DNA from: Lachnospiraceae bacterium MD308
Lineage (GTDB): Bacteria; Bacillota; Clostridia; Lachnospirales; Lachnospiraceae
DNA: 64,000 bases
Direction: 5' to 3'
Assembly: GCA_000403475.2 (NCBI GenBank)
Contig: KE159797.1
Span: forward strand, 62,001 to 126,000
Position numbers and translations under genes: made by a program. Within the stretch, counting starts at the first letter, position 1. Each line of letters opens with the position of its first letter. The notes under the pieces are model-generated. The model saw only the letters and a list, made by a program, of their open reading frames with translations. It did not search any database and was not told the origin of the DNA. Positions 53,177 through 60,516 of the stretch are shown piece by piece.

Positions 53177-53356
53177 TCAACTTGAAAAACTCCTAACTTC
53201 TTCACCTTGTACTTCCATTTTTTCTGCCGCTTCTTGCAACATCCAATCAATTTTAGCCTGATTAACCTCAATAAATATTTTTGTTATGTAATTAGCGGTT
53301 TCCTCCGCTGAATTAGGATTATGGAAACGAAAATGAAGCTTTGTTTTATTAGCGAT
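53177..53356 (-). CDS. Small element protein with apparent ATC start
   Basis: A 59-codon frame encodes ANKTKLHFRFHNPNSAEETA, NYITKIFIEVNQAKIDWMLQ and EAAEKMEVQGEEVRSFSS. A strong AAGGAGGAGG sits 7 bases upstream, but the expected start codon position reads ATC, with a stop just upstream. Similar small proteins (xxxLHFRFHNPN) occur on clostridial transposons. Either ATC is used as a weak start or the gene is dead by a start mutation. The rest of 53357-53490 shows no gene. Confidence 0.5.
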   Translation of the reverse strand: MANKTKLHFRFHNPNSAEETANYITKIFIEVNQAKIDWMLQEAAEKMEVQGEEVRSFSS

Positions 53357-53490
53357 AGTGAAACCTCCTCCTTACCAACTTGTTTCTTTTTTCATAACTA
53401 TGAAAACGCCTTCTAAAATAGTCCTATACTTTTCATTCATTTTTCAACATACGATTTGGCGTAAACTGATATTATCTATCTACATTTCTA

Positions 53491-54327
53491 CTATTTCAAC
53501 ATTCCTTTCAGATATTCCATGTTCTTCTGTGCCTGTTCCTTACGGAAATTTATCCCGGAACAACAGATTGGCGTACACATGGCAAGTACCCTGTCATAAA
53601 TTCTCTGATGCGCCCTGTCTGCCGGATTCTGCAATTCCGACAGCGTTAGGTTCGTAGTAACAATCAATGGTCTATGGCTTCGGTAACGGCTGTCTATCAC
53701 GTTATAGACCTGCTCTAAGCCGTATTCTGTCCCTCTCTCCATCCCAAAATCGTCCAGTATCAGAAGTGGAAAGCTGCATAATTGCTCTATGTATGCATTT
53801 CTCCCGTTTAATGTGCCTGTCAGATCGTTCAAGATAGCGGCAAAGTTCGTCATCCGTACCGGAACCTCCCGCTCCATCAACGCATTTGCAATACATCCTG
53901 CAAGGTAGGTCTTTCCTGTGCCGACATTCCCCCATAGGAGATATCCACGGCTTTCTGCCCGCATTTCTTCCCAATGCTCCACATAGATATGTGCAAATCT
54001 CATCTGTGGGTTTCTGCCATTGTCATTGTCAAATGTCCATCTCTTCATGCTGCTGTCTGTGAACCCGATGTCCTTTAACCGTTCCACGGTGGCTTCATGC
54101 TCCCTTTGTCGTTCTTCAGCTTCCCACTTTTCCCGTTCCTTTCTCCGGCACTCACATTCTGACGGATGGCGGTCACGCCCGAAAAGCGTCTTTCCCTCCG
54201 GGAAATAGGCTTCTTTCGGCGTATGGCAGACACCACAGTATAAAAGCCCGTCCTCCCCTTTGTAATCGCCGTTTTCCGGCTCTGTATCCATCGGAACCAT
54301 TGTTTCCTTTGTATCGTCTAAAATCAT
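53491..54327 (-). CDS. DnaC/IstB-like ATP-binding helicase loader
   Basis: 278 residues. A Cys-rich N-terminus (LLYCGVCHTPKEAYF; CECRRKEREKW) is followed by the AAA core: Walker A LLWGNVGTGKTYLAGCIANA, Walker B LLILDDFGMERGTEYG, sensor 1 LIVTTNLTLSEL and Arg finger region HQRIYDRVL. This is the DnaC-like loader of Firmicute integrative elements. It overlaps the initiator gene by 4 bp. Confidence 0.9.
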   Translation of the reverse strand: MILDDTKETMVPMDTEPENGDYKGEDGLLYCGVCHTPKEAYFPEGKTLFGRDRHPSECECRRKEREKWEAEERQREHEATVERLKDIGFTDSSMKRWTFDNDNGRNPQMRFAHIYVEHWEEMRAESRGYLLWGNVGTGKTYLAGCIANALMEREVPVRMTNFAAILNDLTGTLNGRNAYIEQLCSFPLLILDDFGMERGTEYGLEQVYNVIDSRYRSHRPLIVTTNLTLSELQNPADRAHQRIYDRVLAMCTPICCSGINFRKEQAQKNMEYLKGMLK

Positions 54328-55145
54328 AGGCTCTCGCCCTCCTTATATTCGTAATCGGGAATACCCTGTGCGGCATTGCCCTTCCTGTCATTGTCCGCCC
54401 ATATCCGTATGGCGGCGGCATAGTTGTGATAGCTTTTCCCGGTTGCGGCAAGATAACGGCTCATTTCCTCTATAAACCTCTGTAACCTTCCGGGATATTC
54501 CTTTTCCAATTCCGAAAACTCTTCTTCAGAGAGGAAAATATTACAATACCTGCCGTGGGCGGTGCGTCCCCCATTCACTCCCTTTGTTTGGCTCTCTATT
54601 GTTTTGTTTATATTATAGTTGTTAGAGGCCAGTTTTCTGGACTTCATAAGTCCGATTTTCTGACTGTCAGTAGTCCGGTTTTCCGGACTTATGAGGTACG
54701 GATTTTCGGACTCCATAGGTACAGAAATCCGGACTACTGGCGGCAGCTTCACATACAGGTGGTTTGCTGCAGAAAATCCCTGCCGTTTCCGTTCCAAAAG
54801 TCCGGCACGGTCTAATTCGTTCAACGCCTCTTTCACCGTTGACGGGCTTTTATCCAGCGCATCCGCTATCGCCGTTACCGGAAATATAATATATGTCCTG
54901 CCGGATTCATCCTGCCATCCATTCCTCTGTGATAAGGTGGTGCGGTCTAAGAGCAGCACATACAGCAGCTTTGCTGTCTGTGTAATCTCCATTTTCAGCA
55001 GGAACCGGGGATAGGGGAGATAGGGCGGTAAATGCGTATCTGCCCCGATATATCCGGTTTCTTGATTTTCTGCCGGATTTACTGGCATATGTTCCTGTAG
55101 TTCCCCTTGGTTTCCGGCCTTCCTCCCGCAGCCATTATCTATCAT
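54324..55145 (-). CDS. Replication initiator protein (RepA_N-type)
   Basis: 273 residues. The ATG at 55145 (MIDNGCGRKAGN) is used because it overlaps the upstream stop by only a few bases; an earlier ATG at 55181 lies deep in that gene. The conserved N-terminal block LPYPRFLLKMEITQTAKLLY, then YVLLLDRTTLSQRNGW and the winged helix DALDKSPSTVKEALNELDRAG match the RepA N-terminal family. The C-terminal part is charged with ICE-type ending. It probably initiates replication of the excised element. Confidence 0.87.
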   Translation of the reverse strand: MIDNGCGRKAGNQGELQEHMPVNPAENQETGYIGADTHLPPYLPYPRFLLKMEITQTAKLLYVLLLDRTTLSQRNGWQDESGRTYIIFPVTAIADALDKSPSTVKEALNELDRAGLLERKRQGFSAANHLYVKLPPVVRISVPMESENPYLISPENRTTDSQKIGLMKSRKLASNNYNINKTIESQTKGVNGGRTAHGRYCNIFLSEEEFSELEKEYPGRLQRFIEEMSRYLAATGKSYHNYAAAIRIWADNDRKGNAAQGIPDYEYKEGESL

Positions 55146-55656
55146 GTTCTGCCTTTTTATCGGGATACAGCTTTCCGGCAACTACGTCGGCATGGCTTTT
55201 AATTTTAATCTCCCCACGCTTTTCACTGGCTCTGGCGTTGCGGTATCCTGCATCCGAGAGAAAGAACCGGTATCTCTCCCCTTTAAACCCGACAGGACTG
55301 TCATTGTTCAGCACATCAAGGACTATCATGTGACGGGTATCTGACTGAAACCTTTCTATCCCCGACAGGTCATGCCCCTGCAGGACAGGCCGTTTTACAC
55401 GTTCCTTTGCTTCGGCAAGCCGCCGTAAGACTGACCGTTCACTCTTTTCTATGTGATATGCTTTATTGTCTGCTATAAAACGGCTGCATTCCGGCTCCGG
55501 CAGCTTCTCCAGCTTTTCGGCGGCATTCCTTATGATTATGTAAGTCACTTTATCCTCGGTAGCGGGTAATGTTTCTTTCATCGCCTTAACCGTATCTTCT
55601 TTTGTCGTAGCTGCATATTTGTAAATCATCTCCAGTTCGCTCTTGGTAAATTGCAT
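55135..55656 (-). CDS. Element protein of unknown function
   Basis: 173 residues beginning MQFTKSELEMIYKYAATTKE, with ACAGGAGGATC upstream of the ATG at 55656. The N-terminal helical part resembles small DUF6103-like proteins of Firmicute ICEs. A C-terminal part contains MIVLDVLNNDSPVGFKGERY and RFFLSDAGYRNARAS. It lies between the relaxase and initiator genes. Function unknown. Confidence 0.72.
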   Translation of the reverse strand: MQFTKSELEMIYKYAATTKEDTVKAMKETLPATEDKVTYIIIRNAAEKLEKLPEPECSRFIADNKAYHIEKSERSVLRRLAEAKERVKRPVLQGHDLSGIERFQSDTRHMIVLDVLNNDSPVGFKGERYRFFLSDAGYRNARASEKRGEIKIKSHADVVAGKLYPDKKAEHDR

Positions 55657-55677
55657 AGATCCTCCTGTTTTCATTCT

Positions 55678-57294
55678 CTATCGTTCTTGTTCCTGCCGTC
55701 TCTGCGGCTTGTATTCCTGTTTCAGCATTACGTCAATGTTAGATTTCACACGGCGCAATTCTTCTGTTTTTGTTTTCTGCCCCCGGTATTCGCTGTAAAT
55801 GGCATTTTTCCGGGATAGCAGGGATTCATTTTCAGCCTGGATTTTGGCTATGGCAGGGAATTTCGTCATCCCCCGTTCCTTAAAATACCGTCCCGCCACT
55901 TCAAACAAGGCAAGGTCTGCCCGGTTCTCTTCCCGGTAGCGTTCCGGCTTTCTCGATTTTTTCAGGCCGTCATAGGTCGGCTTGGTTTTGCGGTAGACGG
56001 TTGCCTGCCGGATCAGCTCCTTATTATCGGCAATCCTCTTTTCCATAGATTTCATTTCTTTTGATAATTCCCTCTGCCTGTCGGAAGATTCTTTTATAGC
56101 TGTATCTACATCCTCCGGGCAGGAGAAACCATATTCTTCAAGATAAATCATGGTCTGGGACATCTGCTGAAGGTTGAAGTCTTTCGCCCACCATTCATAT
56201 CCTTTACCCTTGCCCTCGCTCATTTTCCCCGGAATATCAACCATGCGCTGCACACTGTCCTGATTGGGTGCGGTTTTAGGCGTTTTACGGCGTTTCAGGC
56301 GTTCTACTACGCTGTCCCTGTGGTTTTGTCCGGATTCCTCCTTTTGGACGGTTCTGGAAGCATTTTCAGCAAGGACAGACAATACCGTTGCTTTATCAAA
56401 ATCTGTTCCTAACTTTCGGGCAGTAATCGGCTTGGTTCTGTCCGGGGTAAGGTAGCTGTATCTCCCCCGGCTTTCTTTGACTGCAATCCCATAATCCTGC
56501 ATGAGCTTTGCAGAAAACTCTTCAAAGGACACTGCCATAGAAAGCACTGACCGGATAGACTGCCGTAACAATTCTTTCTCTGTTTCAAACTTTGGCTGTC
56601 TTGGGGTAAGTCCGTCTGCAATCATTTTTTTATTTAGGACATTTTTCTCTGTCTGCCCTCGTTTTTTTGCCCAATACTCACGCTCGGTAATCTTCTCCCT
56701 GCCGCCGTTCAGTAAATCAATCTGATGCAGCCCCTCACGCTGGCACATCTCCATGACTTCACTTCGGAAATACCGCATGGCAGAAGCGGTACAGCGGTGC
56801 TTTGCGCCTGCCTGTGTGTCACACGGCCTGTCCATGTAGGCTTTCCGTTCCACCTCATGGATACGCAGTGAATTAATGACGATATGCACATGGATGTTGC
56901 CGGAGTGGTTATGTCCGTCCGGGTGGGTGCAGACAAGCGCCTGATGTCCAGGGAAATGCTTCTGGCAATACTCTATTCCCAATTCCTGTGCTTTCTCTAC
57001 GGTCAGCTCATTATCGGCGGCGTCCCTTGGGTCAAAACTGATGATATAATGGTGGCTCTTTATGTCCTGTCTCTGACTATTCTTTTTATACTGCATATTT
57101 ACCCGCAGGCAGGAGATAGCAAAATCTTCATCCTCGCAATTCAAAGTGTCGATCCGGTAACCTTCACGGGGAACCATTCTTCCGGCTTCATTCCTTATTG
57201 GCTTCATGGTAAATTCGTCATGTTCAAATGTCAGATATTGTTCTGCAGCTCCGTAATCGGCATTTTTAGAGCTGATATGTTTTATCGTTGCCAT
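55678..57294 (-). CDS. Relaxase/mobilization nuclease (MobP-type)
   Basis: 538 residues. N-terminal MATIKHISSKNADYGAAEQY, then SHHYIISFDPRDAADN and the metal-binding NHSGNIHVHIVINSLR (His-x-His) with an upstream CTHPDGHNH define a MOBP-type relaxase. The C-terminal half is Lys/Glu-rich and helical. It overlaps mobC by 29 bp. No VirD4 or VirB4 is present, so a helper is needed for transfer. Confidence 0.92.
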   Translation of the reverse strand: MATIKHISSKNADYGAAEQYLTFEHDEFTMKPIRNEAGRMVPREGYRIDTLNCEDEDFAISCLRVNMQYKKNSQRQDIKSHHYIISFDPRDAADNELTVEKAQELGIEYCQKHFPGHQALVCTHPDGHNHSGNIHVHIVINSLRIHEVERKAYMDRPCDTQAGAKHRCTASAMRYFRSEVMEMCQREGLHQIDLLNGGREKITEREYWAKKRGQTEKNVLNKKMIADGLTPRQPKFETEKELLRQSIRSVLSMAVSFEEFSAKLMQDYGIAVKESRGRYSYLTPDRTKPITARKLGTDFDKATVLSVLAENASRTVQKEESGQNHRDSVVERLKRRKTPKTAPNQDSVQRMVDIPGKMSEGKGKGYEWWAKDFNLQQMSQTMIYLEEYGFSCPEDVDTAIKESSDRQRELSKEMKSMEKRIADNKELIRQATVYRKTKPTYDGLKKSRKPERYREENRADLALFEVAGRYFKERGMTKFPAIAKIQAENESLLSRKNAIYSEYRGQKTKTEELRRVKSNIDVMLKQEYKPQRRQEQER

Positions 57295-57688
57295 AGGCTT
57301 CCCCGATCACTTTCAGCACTTCAAACTTCAAAGCGGCAAGATTAGCGGCACATGCTTTCAGTTCTTCAGCAAGCTCCCGGTAAGGCAGGCTGTACTCATT
57401 TAAGCGTCTGGCAATCTGGTTTAAGTTGCTGCCGATCTTCCCGTACTGCGCCACCAGATTTGATACTGCCGTAAGCATTTCTTCATTGTTTGCCGTTACC
57501 TTGATGGTAGTGGATACCTTGCCGAAAAAGATTGCCTGACGTAAATACTCTGACTGGCTTATGGAAAGTGTCCTGCATTTTTCTTCAAAGTCCTGCCGTT
57601 CTTCCTCGGTCAGACGGGTCTTGACAATGCAGCCCCGGTGTGGCGTGTTGTAAGTTTTTTTCGTAGCTATCGTTATCACTCCTTTCAA
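57266..57688 (-). CDS. mobC: MobC relaxosome accessory protein (start uncertain, possible ATA)
   Basis: A ribbon-helix-helix protein that helps the relaxase at oriT. ATKKTYNTPHRGCIVKTRLT, then EEERQDFEEKCRTLSISQSE and the MobC signature LVAQYGKIGSNLNQIARRLN. The natural start expected from homologues (xATKKTYN) corresponds to ATA at 57668-57670, with AAAGGAGTG 7 bases upstream. The TTG at 57688 and the GTG at 57679 both overlap that ribosome site. Thus a non-AUG start is likely. Confidence 0.88.
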   Translation of the reverse strand: MKGVITIATKKTYNTPHRGCIVKTRLTEEERQDFEEKCRTLSISQSEYLRQAIFFGKVSTTIKVTANNEEMLTAVSNLVAQYGKIGSNLNQIARRLNEYSLPYRELAEELKACAANLAALKFEVLKVIGEAYGNDKTYQL

Positions 57689-57710
57689 AAATTTTCTTCC
57701 TTAAAAATTC

Positions 57711-57822
57711 TCCTTTCACTAATAGCAGACTGGCGGGGCCAAAATGTAAGTAGTAAAAGAAAAATTTATATTTTTTTTATAAAAACCTCCTTTCACTAAT
57801 CACAGGCTGGCGGTACCAAAAT
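57711..57822. repeat. Two 35-bp direct repeats upstream of mobC
   Basis: TCCTTTCACTAATAGCAGAC (57711 onward, through ...TGGCGGGGCCAAAAT at 57745) and TCCTTTCACTAATCACAGGC (57788 onward, to 57822) match at about 30 of 35 positions. They lie between mobC and the oriT-like hairpin and may bind MobC. Confidence 0.7.
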
Positions 57823-57917
57823 ACAAACGGTTTATAAAAAATTTATAATTATTTTTATTTGATTATCGTAACTGGAGGGGAAATTTTATACAGAGGGGAA
57901 TTTTAAAAATCCATGAT

Positions 57918-57990
57918 TTTTCATAAGCAGGGTTTGGGGAAGGCACTCCCCAACGAGTATCTGTCCGGGGTGGAAGATGAAGCGGGAGCG
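57918..57990. other. Candidate oriT of IME2
   Basis: A hairpin TTGGGGA (57934-57940) / TCCCCAA (57947-57953) with loop AGGCAC is set in AAGCAGGG...CGAGTATCTG, a layout very like oriT segments beside MobP relaxases of Firmicute elements. A 64-codon open frame on the plus strand across it (57913-58107) is probably not a gene. The rest of 57689-58163 shows no coding sequence. Confidence 0.55.
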
Positions 57991-58163
57991 GAATCTGGAA
58001 CCATGGACGATACTTGCTCTTTCAGTTTCCTAAAGCCTAACACTCTGCTTTTTATGACAATGAAGCCTGTTGCTGGCAACTGCATTTCCGAATTACGGCA
58101 AAAATAAAACGTGGCAAATCTGTTCTTTGTCAGATTCACCACGTTTGATATTTCTGTATGCTG

Positions 58164-58571
58164 TTATGATTTCATATTTTTATCGTAATACTGCGATACG
58201 ATTCGTATAGACTCTTCATCTACATGAAACTCTTTCGATATTTCTTCCGTAGATTTTTTCTCTATATAATAATTCTGATATACGAGCGCCGCCATTTCGC
58301 AGGACTGTGCGATCAGAGTTCCGACCAACATTCTCATAAGGTCAATAAATTCTTTCACATCTGGATTCACTTTCTCATCAGAACCCTCCAACACTTTAGA
58401 CAAGTCTGTTTCATCAAGATTTTTATTTTCCTTTTTCAGATTTTCCCGGATAAAATCCCGGATCATTTCCTGTTCCTCTCCCGACAGCCGTGTATATAGC
58501 CAAATCATTTCTATGACTTCTGCAGGCAGGTCTAATGGCAACGGCGGTAATTGTATATATTGGGGTTCCAT
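58164..58571 (-). CDS. Unknown helical protein with possible sigma-like HTH end
   Basis: 135 residues, MEPQYIQLPPLPLDLPAEVI onward. Mostly helical. The middle VLEGSDEKVNPDVKEFIDLM and LMRMLVGTLIAQSCEMAALV resemble a regulator with a short hydrophobic helix. The end KSTEEISKEFHVDEESIRIV looks like a helix-turn-helix. It lies just downstream of the membrane protein gene (34 bp). Function unknown. Confidence 0.6.
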   Translation of the reverse strand: MEPQYIQLPPLPLDLPAEVIEMIWLYTRLSGEEQEMIRDFIRENLKKENKNLDETDLSKVLEGSDEKVNPDVKEFIDLMRMLVGTLIAQSCEMAALVYQNYYIEKKSTEEISKEFHVDEESIRIVSQYYDKNMKS

Positions 58572-58604
58572 TCTTCCTTTACCTTCCTATTATCAATTCT
58601 TGAA

Positions 58605-59420
58605 TCACTCGGTTTCATTGACAGACTTAACATCTATCTTGTAACCGCTGTCTTTATACTCTATTTCTAATGTGTAATCTCCAATTCGTACCTTGCTTTC
58701 ATCCTCCACGGGATAAAAAATATTTTTCTCTGTATCATAGATGACCAATTCCCCAATAGCTTGATTCTCAACCATATCTAACATGGCTTCAATGCAATCA
58801 TCACAAAACAATTTTTTCATCCTGTGGATACTGACAATGCCATTCCCTCTCTCTATTTCTGCAGAACCCTCATTTTCTCCCGGACTTTTAGAAATATGGA
58901 TGCTGGTCTGGCTGATTTCATCATAACCAAATGTGAACTGCGTATTACCCTGATATTCTTCCGGTTCTATCCCACGTTCAAAAATATCTAACGAATAGGA
59001 TTCCCCTGTATTCAGGCTTACAAGAACTGCCTGCGCCGGGTAACTCCCCTTGCAGGCACGGCATTTATTTGAAGTATTCGGGATGTCCCGGACATATTTT
59101 TCTATGTCCCTTTCATATTCACTATACACTAAATCGTGTCTTATGGTCTGGGCAATCTCGTCATATTCATCTTCTGTAGCAGACTCCATGTAAGACGTAA
59201 CCATATTTAGAAGTTCCTCCATAGCTGCGTCATCCCGGCGGTCCATCCGCAGGTTATTGATATTAATGAGCAAGATCACAAAAGCAACCGTAAGCATACT
59301 TATTATAAAATAGCCATATAAAAGAGAACGCTTATCTGACTGGCTTAAATGCTTCTTAGAATCGTCGTGTTCATCCCCTATCCAGAAATCATCCCAATTA
59401 TTCTTTATCCTTTTCCACAA
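58605..59420 (-). CDS. Unknown membrane-anchored protein with two CxxC motifs
   Basis: 271 residues. A charged N-terminus (WKRIKNNWDDFWIGDEHDDS) and one membrane span (YGYFIISMLTVAFVILLI) are followed by a mostly beta-rich external domain. That domain holds CRACKG near residue 143 and CDDCIE near residue 213, a likely metal site or thiol pair. It ends TLEIEYKDSGYKIDVKSV. Expressed toward the relaxase genes, divergent from the HTH pair. No family recognised. Confidence 0.65.
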   Translation of the reverse strand: MWKRIKNNWDDFWIGDEHDDSKKHLSQSDKRSLLYGYFIISMLTVAFVILLININNLRMDRRDDAAMEELLNMVTSYMESATEDEYDEIAQTIRHDLVYSEYERDIEKYVRDIPNTSNKCRACKGSYPAQAVLVSLNTGESYSLDIFERGIEPEEYQGNTQFTFGYDEISQTSIHISKSPGENEGSAEIERGNGIVSIHRMKKLFCDDCIEAMLDMVENQAIGELVIYDTEKNIFYPVEDESKVRIGDYTLEIEYKDSGYKIDVKSVNETE

Positions 59421-59456
59421 TCCTCTAATCTTTCACACCCCCATTCCTTCACAATA

Positions 59457-59558
59457 TAACCGCATACCGTTAATCTATCATATTTTATTCGTATAGTCAA
59501 CCGTACACCGTTAATACAATGTCTTGAAACCTCTTATACTTTCATTAACCGTACAAAG
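59457..59558. promoter_or_regulatory. Operator-like repeats upstream of the tandem HTH pair
   Basis: Read on the complementary strand, ATTAACGGTATGCGGTTA (59457-59474) and ATTAACGGTGTACGGTTGAC (59496-59514) share AACGGT-x3-CGGTT; a third half-site CATTAACCGT lies at 59543-59552. A fourth full site TTAACGGTATGCCATTAACC lies at 59823-59842 between the two HTH genes. The sites sit before both genes and within their own promoter region, suggesting autoregulation. Confidence 0.6.
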
Positions 59559-59572
59559 TTGGGGGGATTTTC

Positions 59573-59815
59573 ATGACATATTCTGACGCTGTTATTAAAA
59601 GACTGACGGCATTATGTGCCGAACGGGATATTACTGTAAATAAATTAGCTACACTATCCGGGATCACGCAATCTACAGTAGACAATTTAATAAAAGGAAA
59701 AACAAAGAACCCCAAGCTGAAAACTTTACATAAATTAGCAGTCGGTTTAGATATGACAGTATCCGAGTTATTGGATTTTCCTGAAATGAATGAAATTGCA
59801 TTTGAAGATGAATAA
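59573..59815 (+). CDS. Small XRE-family HTH regulator, copy 1
   Basis: 80 residues of Cro/CI helix-turn-helix: AVIKRLTALCAERDITVNKL, then ATLSGITQSTVDNLIKGKTK and a C-terminal helix ELLDFPEMNEIAFEDE. It has a TTGGGGGGAT ribosome site. Tandem paralogue of the next gene. Probably a repressor of the element; located next to the right junction. Confidence 0.85.
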   Translation: MTYSDAVIKRLTALCAERDITVNKLATLSGITQSTVDNLIKGKTKNPKLKTLHKLAVGLDMTVSELLDFPEMNEIAFEDE

Positions 59816-59898
59816 TCAATTATTAACGGTATGCCATTAACCTTAAAGAAAATTTCCCCGTATACTCTATTTAATTCTTGGAACAGGGAGAGTTCTTT

Positions 59899-60141
59899 AT
59901 GACTTATTCAGATGTGATTATTTTAAGGCTCACCAGATTATGCAAAGAACATAATATTACGATAAACAAACTGGCCACTTTATCTGGGATTACTCAATCT
60001 ACCGTCGAAAATATTATGTCCGGTAAAACAAAGAATCCCAAACTGAAAACACTCCATAAACTGGCAATTGGTTTAGGCATGACTGTATCTGAGTTATTAG
60101 ATTTCCCTGAAATGAATGAAACCATCTTTGACGATGAATAA
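59899..60141 (+). CDS. Small XRE-family HTH regulator, copy 2
   Basis: 80 residues, about four-fifths identical to copy 1 (DVIILRLTRLCKEHNITINK; ATLSGITQSTVENIMSGKTK). The ATG at 59899 follows CAGGGAGAG; a longer frame from 59878 lacks a good site. The pair looks like a tandem duplication in which both copies stayed intact, as in paired repressor/antirepressor switches. Confidence 0.85.
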   Translation: MTYSDVIILRLTRLCKEHNITINKLATLSGITQSTVENIMSGKTKNPKLKTLHKLAIGLGMTVSELLDFPEMNETIFDDE

Positions 60142-60152
60142 AAGACCATATA

Positions 60153-60186
60153 AAAAGCAGATGCTCACTTCACATCTGCTTTTTAT
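60153..60186 (+). terminator. Terminator after the HTH pair
   Basis: AAAAGCAGATG (60153-60163) pairs with CATCTGCTTTT (60173-60183), followed by TTATATTC. Confidence 0.85.
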
Positions 60187-60271
60187 ATTCTTAATTATAC
60201 AATATTATTTCAATCCGCGTTTATAATAAACCTCTATACAATCGTCCATACTTCTCTTTTTATCAACCGTT

Positions 60272-60403
60272 CTATTTTGTTACTACTGCATGTATCGTGC
60301 TTTTGCTTACCCCGAACTTCTTCGCCGTCTGCCGTACCGTCGCTTTATGCTCAATAATATAATAAGCGATTTCTACTGCCCGCTCCTCAATATAATCTTT
60401 CAT
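60272..60403 (-). pseudogene. spoIIID: spoIIID, 5' part (gene interrupted by IME2)
   Basis: An ATG at 60403 starts MKDYIEERAVEIAYYIIEHK followed by ATVRQTAKKFGVSKSTIH, the exact N-terminus and first half of the helix-turn-helix of SpoIIID. Beyond IH the frame enters element sequence (AVVTK) and stops. GCAGGGG precedes the ATG. The frame of 38 codons plus the 46 at 42884-43028 make a normal 84-residue SpoIIID. Confidence 0.95.
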
Positions 60404-60516
60404 ACAAAACCCCTGCACTCATTGTTTTTACAATGTATGCAGGGGCACTTTTTCATATTCGTTTTTTCACTAAAACAGCTCAAACATCAATAACATATTA
60501 AAAAGCAACTTTCAAA

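Larger units (their letters stand above)
43026..60291. mobile_element. IME2: 17.3-kb serine-recombinase element interrupting spoIIID (skin-like)
   Basis: The two ends share the tetranucleotide ACAT on the minus strand (43025-43028 and 60290-60293). Collapsing them restores KSTIHKDVTER in frame. The element holds a large serine recombinase at the left junction, defence-type cargo (TrlF-like, RloB, RloA), a DnaC-like ATPase, a replication initiator, a relaxase and MobC, two unknown proteins, and a tandem pair of small HTH regulators at the right end. No type IV secretion genes are present, so it is mobilizable at most. Three nested insertion-related disruptions lie in the cargo. Confidence 0.92.

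Noticed and set aside
57913-58107. 64-codon plus-strand open frame
   Set aside because: It covers the oriT-like hairpin, has no ribosome site and no protein-like conservation that I can see.
43026-60291. IME2 as a self-transmissible ICE
   Set aside because: No VirD4, VirB4 or other secretion genes are present between the junctions; only relaxase and MobC.
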